Shown in pieces: positions 8,810 to 17,355 of a DNA stretch of 64,000 bases. The notes beneath the pieces were generated by a model, which had not been told where the DNA came from, did no database searches, and saw only the letters and a program-made list of their open reading frames with translations. The stretch covers positions 186,001 through 250,000 of the forward strand of contig DATNPK010000028.1 in assembly GCA_036703275.1 (NCBI GenBank). The letters are read 5' to 3'. The translations under genes were made by a program, and so were the position numbers. Each line of letters begins with the position of its first letter. The first letter of the stretch is position 1. Source of the stretch: Coleofasciculaceae cyanobacterium. GTDB lineage: Bacteria; Cyanobacteriota; Cyanobacteriia; Cyanobacteriales; Xenococcaceae.

Positions 8810-9216
8810 GTTATTTAAAGGCTTGCCAAATACGTAATAATTTTAAACTGCCTCTTGAAGAAGAAGATAGCAATTTCTCAAAATTTTTATTAGTTATTTC
8901 CCAATGGGTCAGGTTAATATTTATTCTCGATTAAAGTTATTTACTTTGGCTTGGTTGACTCAATCAAAATTGCTACCAAAAGTTAAATGAAGGACTAGAT
9001 GACGCTGGAGGGGGAAATATTAATAAAGTTGATAGTATTATCTAATTTTCGGGAACTATAAAGATTGAGAGTGCTCAAAATTATCACAAATCGCAATACA
9101 AATTTTGGTCATTAACTTAGCCAAAACAATTATTAATATGTCTCTAATTCAACCAATATGTGTTGAGCAACAGTCTATTAGTAAATTGCGATCGCTTTTA
9201 TAAGAGGAAGTTTGCA
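8810..9216. promoter_or_regulatory. Divergent spacer with GGGAACTATAAA box
   Basis: This 400-bp spacer separates the HTH/GrpE-like gene (leftward) from the PatA-like gene (rightward). It contains GGGAACTATAAA at 9051-9062, a 12-mer found again upstream of the cheY gene (10499) and of the gene at 58342. The motif could include a -10 box. No other gene is seen here. Confidence 0.35.
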
Positions 9217-10416
9217 ATGACGACTGCCAAAAACGGAACTAGTCATACTCGGACTCATATTCAACACTTTACGGCTAGTAAACAGATTGAGTTTTTTGAA
9301 TCTCTCAAAGAATCTCGATTTAGTGGTCAGCTACTCGTCTTTGATGCTCAAGAGCATACCTGGGTAATTTATCTGTACTTAGGGCGAATTGTCTATGCTA
9401 GCGGAGGAGTTCATCCCGTTAGAAGATGGAGAAGACAGCTTGTTGCATATTGTCCTGAGAGACTAACTAAGATTGAAGAATTACAGTCAGCTTTAGCGGG
9501 TATTGCTAAAGAATCAAGAATTTCTTGGGAATATCAGCTACTGTCTATTTGGATTGACCAGGATAAAATCAGTCGCGAACAAGCCACTCAAGTCATTCGG
9601 GCTAGCGTAGTCGAAATTCTGTTTGATATTACACAAGCGATGGAGGTTGAGTGCGAATCGATTAGAGATAATTTATTGACCACCAGGCTAATCTTAATTG
9701 ATGCCGAACAGGTAATTAAAGAATCAAGCAAGCTTTATTCTGCTTGGCAAGAAGCCAAAATTGCCGATCGCTCTCTCGATCTTGCTCCTACTATTCGACA
9801 ACCAGAAGTGCTTAAAAGCAAGACTTCACCTCAAATCTATCAAAATTTAAGTCAACTGCTAAATGGTCGCCAAACCCTCAGAGATCTAAGCGTTCGTATG
9901 AAGCGCGACGTAGTTACCCTTACCCGCTCTTTGTTGCCTTATCTTCAACTGGGCTTGGTACAGTTGGTTGCTGTGGATGATCTTGCTCTTCCTACATCAA
10001 CTCCTGTATTGGGAAAATTATTCGAGAACAAAACTCCGCGTCGAATTACTATTGCTTGTGTTGATGACAGTCCGCTTATTTGTCAGACGATGCAAAGCAT
10101 TATCACTGAGGCTGGATACAATTTTGTCGCTGAAATGGATGGCTTGAGGGCGATCGCTATTTTACTCAGCCGTAAACCAGACTTAATCTTTCTCGATCTG
10201 GTAATGCCCAATACTAACGGTTACGAAATTTGCTCCCAGTTGCGCAAGCTTTCTTTCTTTAAAAATACCCCGATTGTAATTTTCACAGGAAATGGTGGCA
10301 TTGTGGATCGCGTTCGCGCCAAAATGGTTGGTTCAACTGATTTTCTCGGCAAACCAGTCAATTCCGAGCAAGTTTTAGCCATGATTAATAAACACATAAC
10401 TCAGAAAAAAGATTAG
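9217..10416 (+). CDS. PatA/PixG-type response regulator
   Basis: The 399-residue protein has the PatA N-terminal region: a DUF4388-like start with FFESLKESRFSGQLLV (about 25-40), then a helical middle containing GRQTLRDLSVRMKRDV. A C-terminal receiver (about 275-395) follows with D-D pair in ACVDDSP, phospho-acceptor Asp at about 327 (FLDLVMPNTNGYE), Thr in FTGN and Lys in LGKPV. PatA-type regulators head cyanobacterial phototaxis operons (PixG/TaxP1) and also act in heterocyst patterning (PatA). The ATG at 9217 has AGAGGAAG eight bases upstream; an ATG at 9160 is in frame but lacks a ribosome site. Downstream come cheY and remnants of MCP, cheA and cheW, so this is the first gene of a decayed operon. 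Confidence 0.82.
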   Translation: MTTAKNGTSHTRTHIQHFTASKQIEFFESLKESRFSGQLLVFDAQEHTWVIYLYLGRIVYASGGVHPVRRWRRQLVAYCPERLTKIEELQSALAGIAKESRISWEYQLLSIWIDQDKISREQATQVIRASVVEILFDITQAMEVECESIRDNLLTTRLILIDAEQVIKESSKLYSAWQEAKIADRSLDLAPTIRQPEVLKSKTSPQIYQNLSQLLNGRQTLRDLSVRMKRDVVTLTRSLLPYLQLGLVQLVAVDDLALPTSTPVLGKLFENKTPRRITIACVDDSPLICQTMQSIITEAGYNFVAEMDGLRAIAILLSRKPDLIFLDLVMPNTNGYEICSQLRKLSFFKNTPIVIFTGNGGIVDRVRAKMVGSTDFLGKPVNSEQVLAMINKHITQKKD

Positions 10417-10498
10417 CATTTTTGGTTTTATGGAGTTGCTCTAAGGCAGCAAAAGTTAAGCAGCTTTTTATACTAATGGTTATTGTGCAGCTATTTGA

Positions 10499-10510
10499 GG
10501 GAACTATAAA
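10499..10510 (+). promoter_or_regulatory. GGGAACTATAAA box upstream of cheY
   Basis: The same 12-base sequence seen at 9051 and 58306 lies about 110 bases upstream of the cheY start. It is followed by an AT-rich stretch. It may be a promoter element that lets cheY be transcribed separately from the PatA-like gene. The function is inferred only from its repeated placement upstream of plus-strand genes. Confidence 0.35.
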
Positions 10511-10620
10511 TATTGTTAACTTAAAAATCGCTAAACCAATAATGTTAATTTTTGGGTTCAAATGAGGTCTCAGCGAGCGAGAAAAAATTTGGTTGATTAT
10601 AAATTGAGGTGACAATTATT

Positions 10621-10983
10621 ATGGGATACACTCTGATTGTTGATGATTCCGCTACTGAAAGATCAATTATTACGAACTGTTTACAAGAAGTCGGGATTAA
10701 TGTATCCGTTGCTCTAAGCGGTGAAGAGGCTTTGGAAAAAATTCAGCAAAATTCCCCAGATTTGATTGTTTTAGACGTAGTTTTGCCAGGACGCAGTGGT
10801 TTTGAAATTTGTCGGCAACTCAAAGGTTCAGAACATACTAATCAGATACCCATTATTCTCTGTTCTACCAAGGATACAGAAATGGATAAGTTTTGGGGCA
10901 TGAAACAGGGAGCAGAGGCCTATATTTCTAAGCCAATAGATCAAACCGAACTGGTTCGCAAGGTAAAAGAATTAATCGTTTAA
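10621..10983 (+). CDS. CheY-like response regulator (PixH/TaxY type)
   Basis: A single receiver domain of 120 residues. It has the acidic pair in LIVDDSATERS, phospho-acceptor Asp in VLDVVLPGRSGFE, the switch Ser/Thr region LCSTKDTEMD and the Lys in YISKPID, all in order. The segment DKFWGMKQGAEAYISKP is typical of the CheY that follows PatA-like genes in cyanobacterial phototaxis operons. The ATG at 10621 has TTGAGGTGA ten bases upstream; a GTG at 10609 lies inside that ribosome site and is unlikely. The gene is intact, although everything downstream in the operon is broken. Its output partners would have been the pilus motor or the lost CheA. Confidence 0.85.
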   Translation: MGYTLIVDDSATERSIITNCLQEVGINVSVALSGEEALEKIQQNSPDLIVLDVVLPGRSGFEICRQLKGSEHTNQIPIILCSTKDTEMDKFWGMKQGAEAYISKPIDQTELVRKVKELIV

Positions 10984-10986
10984 TTA

Positions 10987-11479
10987 AGTCGCTTTGCTGC
11001 TCAAACCCATTCTATTGGCTCTCAAAGCTTCGATTGAAGCAGCACGAGCCGGAGAACAGGGTAAAGGTTTTGCGGTGATCGCAAAAGAGGTCAGATCTCT
11101 AGCTACTCAATCTGCTGAAGCAACCGCAGTAATCGAAACTTTGGTTAGTAAAATTCAACTGGAAACAGTTGAAGTGGTAGAGGCGATGAATCAGGGGGCT
11201 GAGCAAATTGCTTCGGGTAACGAACTGGTGCAGCAGACAAGCCAAAGCTTGATTCAGGTGAGTCAGGTTAGTAACGAAATTAGTCAGCTAGTCGTCTCAA
11301 TTAGCCAAGCAGCCGAGCTGCAATCAGCAACATCTACCGAGGTTAGTCAAACTATCGTTCAAGTAGCGGCGATCGCTGAAAGTAATTCTCAGTCTGCAAC
11401 CAAAGTATCTGGTGACCTAAGACAATTATCTGAGATTGTCGAAAGACTCCAGCTAGATATCGATCGCTTCAAAACTTAG
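10987..11479 (+). pseudogene. Methyl-accepting chemotaxis protein (PixJ type), C-terminal remnant
   Basis: Only the cytoplasmic signalling tip and the last helix of an MCP remain. The remnant starts four bases after the cheY stop with SRFAAQTH in one frame. A single extra base at about 11011 then shifts to the frame of [20 protein letters not shown] and [17 protein letters not shown]. The HAMP, GAF and membrane parts are absent, and so is the cheW that normally lies between cheY and the MCP. One deletion of roughly 2 kb or more would explain the junction. The protein cannot work as a receptor. No ribosome site precedes it. Confidence 0.85.
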
Positions 11480-11518
11480 TCTCAACTCTGCTCATAAATT
11501 GCCAATTATACCTAAACC

Positions 11519-12984
11519 ATGTCACTCAATCCTGATATCGGCGATCGAGCGTATCAATTTTTTATCGAAGAAGCCCAAGAACTATTACAGAAGCTATAAC
11601 TGAGTTTGATTCTCTAGAGATGAACAGCTATAGCTTACTCTATTCATCTCTACAGGAGGTGCTAGAAGAGATAGTGCAGCTAGAGGAAAGCGTTGATGAT
11701 ATTACTCATCTTTGCCAAGCAATCCGATCGCACTATCAATAGCCAGCGTCAAATGTTGGGTTTAATGCGCGATGAATTAATGTGGGTCAGAATGTTGCCC
11801 CTAGAGCAAATCTTAAAACATTTTCCCCGTACTTTGCCAGAGCTAGTTAATAAATACCGCAAGCCAGTAGATTTAAAAGTAACTGGTACTGGTGTATTGA
11901 TAGACAAGGCGGTACTAGAAAAGTTAGCCGATCCTCTACTGTATTTGTTGCGTAACGGTTTTGACCACGGCATAGAAGACCCAGAGAGCCGAACCCAACA
12001 GGGTAAACCTGCCACTGGCTCAATTGAAATTCAGGCTTATTATCAAGGTAATCAAACTGTCATTGAGGTTAAGAATGATGGCAAAGATTTGGATCTGGCT
12101 AAAATTACCCAAAAGGGCATCGAGCAGGGTTTAATCTCGGCGCAAGAAGCCGCTTCTGCCACTCAAGAAAGGCTATTTGAGCTAATCTTTGAACCAGGAT
12201 TTTCCACAGCCAGTGAGGTTAGTGAGCTCTCTGGACGAGGAGTTGGCATGAATATTGTGCGATCGCAAATTGAAACTCTCAAAGGCAAAATTAGCGTTAC
12301 TTCTACTCCTGGTCAAGGTTCTACCTTTACGATGCGCCTGCCTCTTACTTTAACCATTGCCAAGTTGTTAGTCTGCTCTCTCGGCTCAAGCGCCTTTGCT
12401 ATTTCTTCAGACAGTATTGAAGAAATATATTATTCCCACCCCAGAGCAGGTTAAGCTGGCTAACCAGCAGCGGTTTTTATGCCTCAATAATATAATTAAT
12501 TCCGATTTACTCTTTATGTTGAACAAGAATTTATTCCAGAAGTTCACCAAATTTTGGCTGATAATAGCAGATTTAGCCACCATAACCCCAATGACGCGAT
12601 CGCGATTAAAAAGCAAACTATTTTAATTATTGATGATTCTTCTGCCCTCAGACGTACTTTAGCTTTGAGCCTAGAACAAAGAGGTTATCGCGTTTTACAG
12701 GGTAGAGATGGCTCTGAGGGGCTACAGCAGCTGCACGATAATTTGCAGACTGATTTGGTGATCTGCGATGTGGAAATGCCTAACGTAAATGGCTTTGAAT
12801 TTTTAACCACTCGTCGTAAAAACCCTAAGTTGATTAAAATCCCCGTAGTCATGCTTACTTCTGGCAATAGTGATAAACATCGAGCATTAGCTACTAGCTT
12901 GGGGCTGACGGATTCTTTACTAAGCCCTATGTAGAAGACAAGTTTCTCCAAGATATAGAATATTTTATTCACGATTGGCAGTAA
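11519..12984 (+). pseudogene. Hybrid histidine kinase CheA (PixL/TaxAY type), broken
   Basis: Fragments of one CheA-receiver hybrid lie in order. The start MSLNPDIGDRAYQFFIEEAQELL is followed by a stop at 11597-11599 and the phospho-His domain is missing. From about 11,690 the dimerisation and ATPase domains read through (MLPLEQILKHFPR, NGFDHGIEDPESR, GRGVGMNIVRSQ, TPGQGSTF). The CheW-like domain then collapses by frameshift near 12,440. A receiver follows from about 12,600 (LIIDDSSALRR, ICDVEMPNVNGFE), and one more shift near 12,915 separates its end (FTKPYVEDKFLQ) from the rest. The whole relic is about half the usual length of PixL and must be inactive. Confidence 0.88.
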
Positions 12985-13062
12985 ATCGCTCTTGCCCGCT
13001 CAATCACTATTAGTTCGTTTCTATCTTTTCTATCTATTTATTAACAATTAGCTTCAGCGATC

Positions 13063-13540
13063 ATGAGTAATTTAACAGTCGATCTCAATCAAAATACAGC
13101 CAATAAAAATAATGTTTTAATTAAACTCTTGGTCTTTAAGATAGGTCATTTGACTTTGGCGTTACCAATTTTACAGGTAGAAAAGGTAGTCAGGCAAAGC
13201 GAGGTTCATGGTAGTGGCTTGAGTCATGTCAGCTTGACTCACTTAGGTGAACGAGAAGTAGCTGTGGTCGGATCTACATCAAAAGCTGTTCAAAGTTAGT
13301 CTGGCCAAAGCTCAGAGTTAAGGATATTTTATTATTAGTAAAAATGTTCTGGGAGAAGCATTAGGAATTTTAGTCTCTCAAGCTCCTGGCTTAGTTGATG
13401 TTCCTCTAGAGCAAATTCGTCTTGTTCCTGATTCTTATCGTCATGCCGATACTTTAGAAATTGCCAGTCATGTAACCGTAATTCCTCAAGGCGATCGAAC
13501 TATAACTATTTTTATTCTCGATCTAGAAAGATTAATATAA
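13063..13540 (+). pseudogene. CheW-like protein, frameshifted
   Basis: The reading starts MSNLTVDLNQNT and continues as a CheW fold (LVFKIGHLTLALPI, VEKVVRQSEV). It breaks after VAVV near 13,270, where a one-base shift restores DLHQKLFKVSLAKAQS. An in-frame TAA follows at 13319-13321, after which the same frame continues GYFIISKNVLGEALGIL and PQGDRTITIFILDLERLI to the TAA at 13538. Two lesions therefore interrupt one gene of about 158 codons. CheW couples CheA to receptors. This is the last member of the decayed operon. Confidence 0.85.
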
Positions 13541-13653
13541 GCTCTATATCAGGTTTGTTTAAATTAGCTAAAATTTCTTTAGGACTTAAGTAACAGCAGG
13601 ATAATTGCGCTAATAACTTGCGTCCGAGCGATTAAACAAACTAGGGTGACTAT

Positions 13654-14223
13654 ATGACCTTGGCTAACCAGCAGCTTAAACACGCTCTAAAAGAATGGGC
13701 GATCGCAGTTAATGCTTTGAGTGCAGGAAAAACGATTATTTTATTACGCAAGGGCGGTATTCGAGAGGCAGGTTTTAAGGTTAAATATCCTTTGGTTTGG
13801 CTATATCCTACCTATGAGCATCAAAAACCAGATCTACTCAAGCCTGAATATGCTTCTGCTGTAACTCCTGTAAAATCTGGTTGGCATCCTAATACGGTAG
13901 AAATTAAAAGCTGTGCCGAAGTTACCGATGTCTTGCCAATTAGCCATAACCAAATAGCAGCATTGCAACCATATCATATTTGGAGTGAACAAATGATTGG
14001 CGAGCGATTGAAATGGAAGCCTCAACAACCAGTAATGGTTTTGCTGTTAAAAGTTTATCGTCTGGCATCATCTTTAACTATCCCGTACAACGATGCTTAT
14101 GGTGGCTGTAAATCGTGGATTGACTTGATTGAACCCCTGGCGATGAATCGATTGACTCCCGTAATGGAAGACAACGAATATGAGCAGCAGGCGCAAAAAA
14201 TTAAAGGTTTAATTGAACTCTAA
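13654..14223 (+). CDS. DUF1802 family protein
   Basis: A 189-residue protein of the DUF1802 family. It shows the family start (LKEWAIAVNALSAGKTIILLRKGGIRE), then FKVKYPLVWLYPTYEHQ, and the EQMIGERLKWKP segment. The function is unknown; the family is common in cyanobacteria and some archaea. It is intact and starts about 110 bp after the cheW relic, so the decay stops before it. It probably has its own promoter in that spacer. The spacer to the next gene (14224-14437) contains no gene. Confidence 0.85.
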   Translation: MTLANQQLKHALKEWAIAVNALSAGKTIILLRKGGIREAGFKVKYPLVWLYPTYEHQKPDLLKPEYASAVTPVKSGWHPNTVEIKSCAEVTDVLPISHNQIAALQPYHIWSEQMIGERLKWKPQQPVMVLLLKVYRLASSLTIPYNDAYGGCKSWIDLIEPLAMNRLTPVMEDNEYEQQAQKIKGLIEL

Positions 14224-14437
14224 TTAAACTTTTAATTTGTAAACTATCTTTATAAATTATCGGGTTTAGGGTTTAAACCTGCGATAAAAGCGCAGAATAG
14301 TAAATAGTCAGGTTTGCGATCGCCATCTAGCACAAATACAATCAATTAGTTTGCCTCTAGCTTAGAGAAAAGCTTGATTGATTTTTGTCTGTAATAATTA
14401 TTATTAGGGAATTAACCCAACATAAATCAATCATAAT

Positions 14438-15655
14438 ATGAAATTCTTATCTAATAAGCTAGGTGTTTATCTTGGTATATTTGCACTTGGAAGCGGCTTG
14501 GGCTTTTGGGGAAGTCGCAACATCAGACAACCAACGCCAATAAGGCAGTCCCAAGTTTATCCAACGGCAATTCCTACCCAGTCTAATCCTCCTCGTATCA
14601 ATAATAAGAACAATCAGGACGTTAACTTTATTGCTACCGCCGTGCAAAAAGTTGGTCCAGCAGTAGTCAGAATCGATGCTTCACGCGAAATCTCTACAGC
14701 TTTGCCAGAGAATTTAAAAAATCCTTTGTTTCGTCGCTTTTTTGGTAATGAACGAGAAAACGATAGTTCTTTAGACTCTGCACCCCATAGAGTTGAACGA
14801 GGTACTGGCTCTGGCTTTATTATTGCTTCTGATGGTCGTTTAATTACTAATGCTCATGTCGTCAACGGTGCTGAAAAAGTTCAGGTAACCCTTAAAGATG
14901 GTACAAGCTATGAAGGCAAAGTATTAGGCACTGATTCCTTTACAGACGTAGCGGTAATTAAAATTGATGCAACCGATCTGCCAACGGTAAGTCTGGGTAC
15001 TGGAGAAAATTTAACTCCTGGGGAATGGGCGATCGCTATTGGTAATCCTTTAGGATTAGACAATACCGTCACTGTGGGCATCATCAGTGCATTGGGTCGT
15101 TCTAGTTCTCAGGTAGGTGTTCCTGACAAGCGCGTCAGATTTATTCAAACTGATGCTGCAATCAATCCTGGTAATTCGGGAGGACCTTTACTTAACTCCG
15201 ATGGAGAAGTAATCGGGATTAATACAGCAATTCGCGCCGATGCTCAAGGATTAGGTTTTGCCATTCCGATCGAAACGGCACGACGTATCGCTAATCAGCT
15301 ATTTGCTAAAGGACAAGCAGATCATCCCTATTTGGGAATTCACATGGTCAACCTCAACGAAGAAACGAAGGAAGAAATTAACGCCAACAAAGAATTTAAC
15401 TTCAAAATCGCTCCAGAAGAAGGAGTGTTAGTGGTTAGAGTAATTCCTAGTTCTCCTGCTGCCAAAAGTGGTTTGGAACCAGGGGACGTAATTAATCAAG
15501 TTGGCGATCTGCCCGTCACAACTTCGCTTCAGGTGCAAGAACAGGTAGAGCTTAGTGAAATAGGTACAGAATTGGAGGTACAAGTTATTCGGAATGGTCA
15601 AGCAAAAACCCTTAAAGTAAAACCAAGTGCTTTTCCTCAAGACAAGCTTGAGTAA
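14438..15655 (+). CDS. hhoA: HtrA/Deg-family serine protease with PDZ domain
   Basis: The 405-residue protein has an N-terminal membrane or signal segment (about 8-24), a trypsin-like domain (about 95-290) and one PDZ domain (about 300-400). The catalytic triad is visible as His in ITNAHVV, Asp in DSFTDVAVIK and Ser in NPGNSGGPL. This is the layout of cyanobacterial HhoA, HhoB and HtrA, which degrade damaged proteins in the periplasm or lumen; which of the three it is cannot be decided here, so the symbol is tentative. The gene has its own 210-bp upstream spacer and is followed by the DinG-like gene after 37 bp. Confidence 0.9.
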   Translation: MKFLSNKLGVYLGIFALGSGLGFWGSRNIRQPTPIRQSQVYPTAIPTQSNPPRINNKNNQDVNFIATAVQKVGPAVVRIDASREISTALPENLKNPLFRRFFGNERENDSSLDSAPHRVERGTGSGFIIASDGRLITNAHVVNGAEKVQVTLKDGTSYEGKVLGTDSFTDVAVIKIDATDLPTVSLGTGENLTPGEWAIAIGNPLGLDNTVTVGIISALGRSSSQVGVPDKRVRFIQTDAAINPGNSGGPLLNSDGEVIGINTAIRADAQGLGFAIPIETARRIANQLFAKGQADHPYLGIHMVNLNEETKEEINANKEFNFKIAPEEGVLVVRVIPSSPAAKSGLEPGDVINQVGDLPVTTSLQVQEQVELSEIGTELEVQVIRNGQAKTLKVKPSAFPQDKLE

Positions 15656-15692
15656 TAGCAGAAATTACCCTAGTTCTTTTTTGTAAAGTAGT

Positions 15693-17204
15693 ATGAACGC
15701 GATCGAAGCAGATGTTCATTCATCCCTGCGAGATTTTTTGCGACAACATGGAAATCGAAATTTCCCCCACCATCTGACTATGGCGCGACTCATCGCTCGC
15801 GCTTTGCGTTTAGGTCGCCCAGCTCTGATGCAGACGGGCAGCAGCGTTAGTAAATACTGCCTGAGCTATTTAACGCCAATTCTTTTAGGGGATTGGTCGG
15901 TAATTATTGTCGCTCCGCCAACGACCCAAAAATATTTATTTGAGATTGAAATTCCTAAGCTCCAGAATTGGTTGGGAGTAACTAAAAACGTCAGAATGGG
16001 CGATCGCTGGCAGTCTCAGGATCGAGTATTATTAACTTCGCCTCAAAGTTGGTTAGGCGATCGCATAGAAGATCGCCAACAGTTTCCCGCCAATATTCCC
16101 ACAATTATCGATCGCGCCGACAGTCTTGAGGAATGGACCAGAGAGTTATTAACGATTCAGATTACCACCGCTGACTGGGACGCACTGCTACAGGCTTTTG
16201 CGCAACATCAAGAGTTGATTCGCAACGCTAGAGTCAAGCTAACTAAGTCGATTTATGCTCGTCCCGAAAATCCTTATCGTAATTATGTCTTATTAGATTC
16301 TGAGTTGAGCATCATTGCCAATCTCTGCCAAGTATTAGCCAAACAACAACTGCTTCAGGGTAAATTTGAGCAATTTTGGCAACAAATAGCTGATAAATCA
16401 AATATATCTTGGATTTCTCGCGATCGCGAACGGGGTTCATTTACTATTAATCTGTCCCCAGCTCGAGTCAGCAATAAGCTCAAACCAATTTGGCAACAAC
16501 AGCCAGCCGTGATTATTGGCAGCTTTTTAGACACCGAAGCAGATGCTACAACCTACCGACAGCGAGTCGGCTTAAACTCGGAAATGTTGAGTCTTAAGTT
16601 TACTCCTAACCGCCAGAACAACCATATTCAACTTTATTTACCCGATCGCTTTCCGATGCCTAATTCGCCAGATTTTCGGTCGGCATTTATCGAACAAAGT
16701 CTGCTCTTGGTTAGCCTTAGCAGCAGTATTAAGCAGTTAATTGTGGTGATTGCGGATGATGTACCCCTGCAAGGACAGGTAGGTTCAGTTTTAGCGGGGG
16801 AATTCGGCTCTAGAGTCAGAGTCGAAAAGACCAATGTTTCTGATACCAGTATTTTGATTTGTGGCTGGTCTTTTTGGCAGCTACATCAGGAATTACTACC
16901 TGTTCCGCGACTGTTGATTATCGCCACCTTGCCCATACCCTCTTTAGAAAATCCCTTGGTTGCTAATCTGGTTACTTACTATAAGAACCAGCGTCAGGAT
17001 TGGTTTCGACTGTATTTATTACCTTCTGCCCTCAAAATCCTGGAACAAACTACAGTCCCTTTAAGAGAGTCCCAAAGTATTGTCGCTCTGCTAGACAACC
17101 GCGTTAACTTCCGTAGCTACGGCAAAACCATTTTATCTGCTCTCGAACCCTGCGCTCGGATTAACTATATCGACCCTACTTGGTTTGGCTATCCTGATTC
17201 TTAG
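15693..17204 (+). CDS. DinG/XPD-like helicase relative with degraded motifs
   Basis: This 503-residue protein resembles the cyanobacterial branch of DinG-type superfamily 2 helicases. The N-terminal region matches the DinG entry segment (RLIARALRLGRPALMQTGSS). The C-terminal quarter has the DinG ending (LLIIATLPIPSLENPLV, DWFRLYLLPSALKILEQ, VALLDNR, YGKTILSALEP). The Walker A is not recognisable, since the expected G-x-G-K-T/S is replaced by TGSSVSKY, and motif VI lacks the usual arginines (TTVPLRESQS). I infer that it cannot hydrolyse ATP normally. It may be a structural DNA-binding relative or a kept regulatory protein. The frame is long and uninterrupted, which argues for selection. Confidence 0.65.
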   Translation: MNAIEADVHSSLRDFLRQHGNRNFPHHLTMARLIARALRLGRPALMQTGSSVSKYCLSYLTPILLGDWSVIIVAPPTTQKYLFEIEIPKLQNWLGVTKNVRMGDRWQSQDRVLLTSPQSWLGDRIEDRQQFPANIPTIIDRADSLEEWTRELLTIQITTADWDALLQAFAQHQELIRNARVKLTKSIYARPENPYRNYVLLDSELSIIANLCQVLAKQQLLQGKFEQFWQQIADKSNISWISRDRERGSFTINLSPARVSNKLKPIWQQQPAVIIGSFLDTEADATTYRQRVGLNSEMLSLKFTPNRQNNHIQLYLPDRFPMPNSPDFRSAFIEQSLLLVSLSSSIKQLIVVIADDVPLQGQVGSVLAGEFGSRVRVEKTNVSDTSILICGWSFWQLHQELLPVPRLLIIATLPIPSLENPLVANLVTYYKNQRQDWFRLYLLPSALKILEQTTVPLRESQSIVALLDNRVNFRSYGKTILSALEPCARINYIDPTWFGYPDS

Positions 17205-17355
17205 AATTTTTTACTAGCAATAATAATCTCCAAATACTTCGGCTTAAAATTTACTTATCATAGAAATAAATAAATGCTGCTTCACAAAACATTGGATTTA
17301 GTCTATATTTGTTTTGTAGCTAATTAAGCTAATTTAATGTTTATCGAACAAAATT

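Noticed and set aside
12396-12626. Separate small proteins in the cheA remnant
   Set aside because: These frames are pieces of the broken CheA and its shadows, not independent genes.
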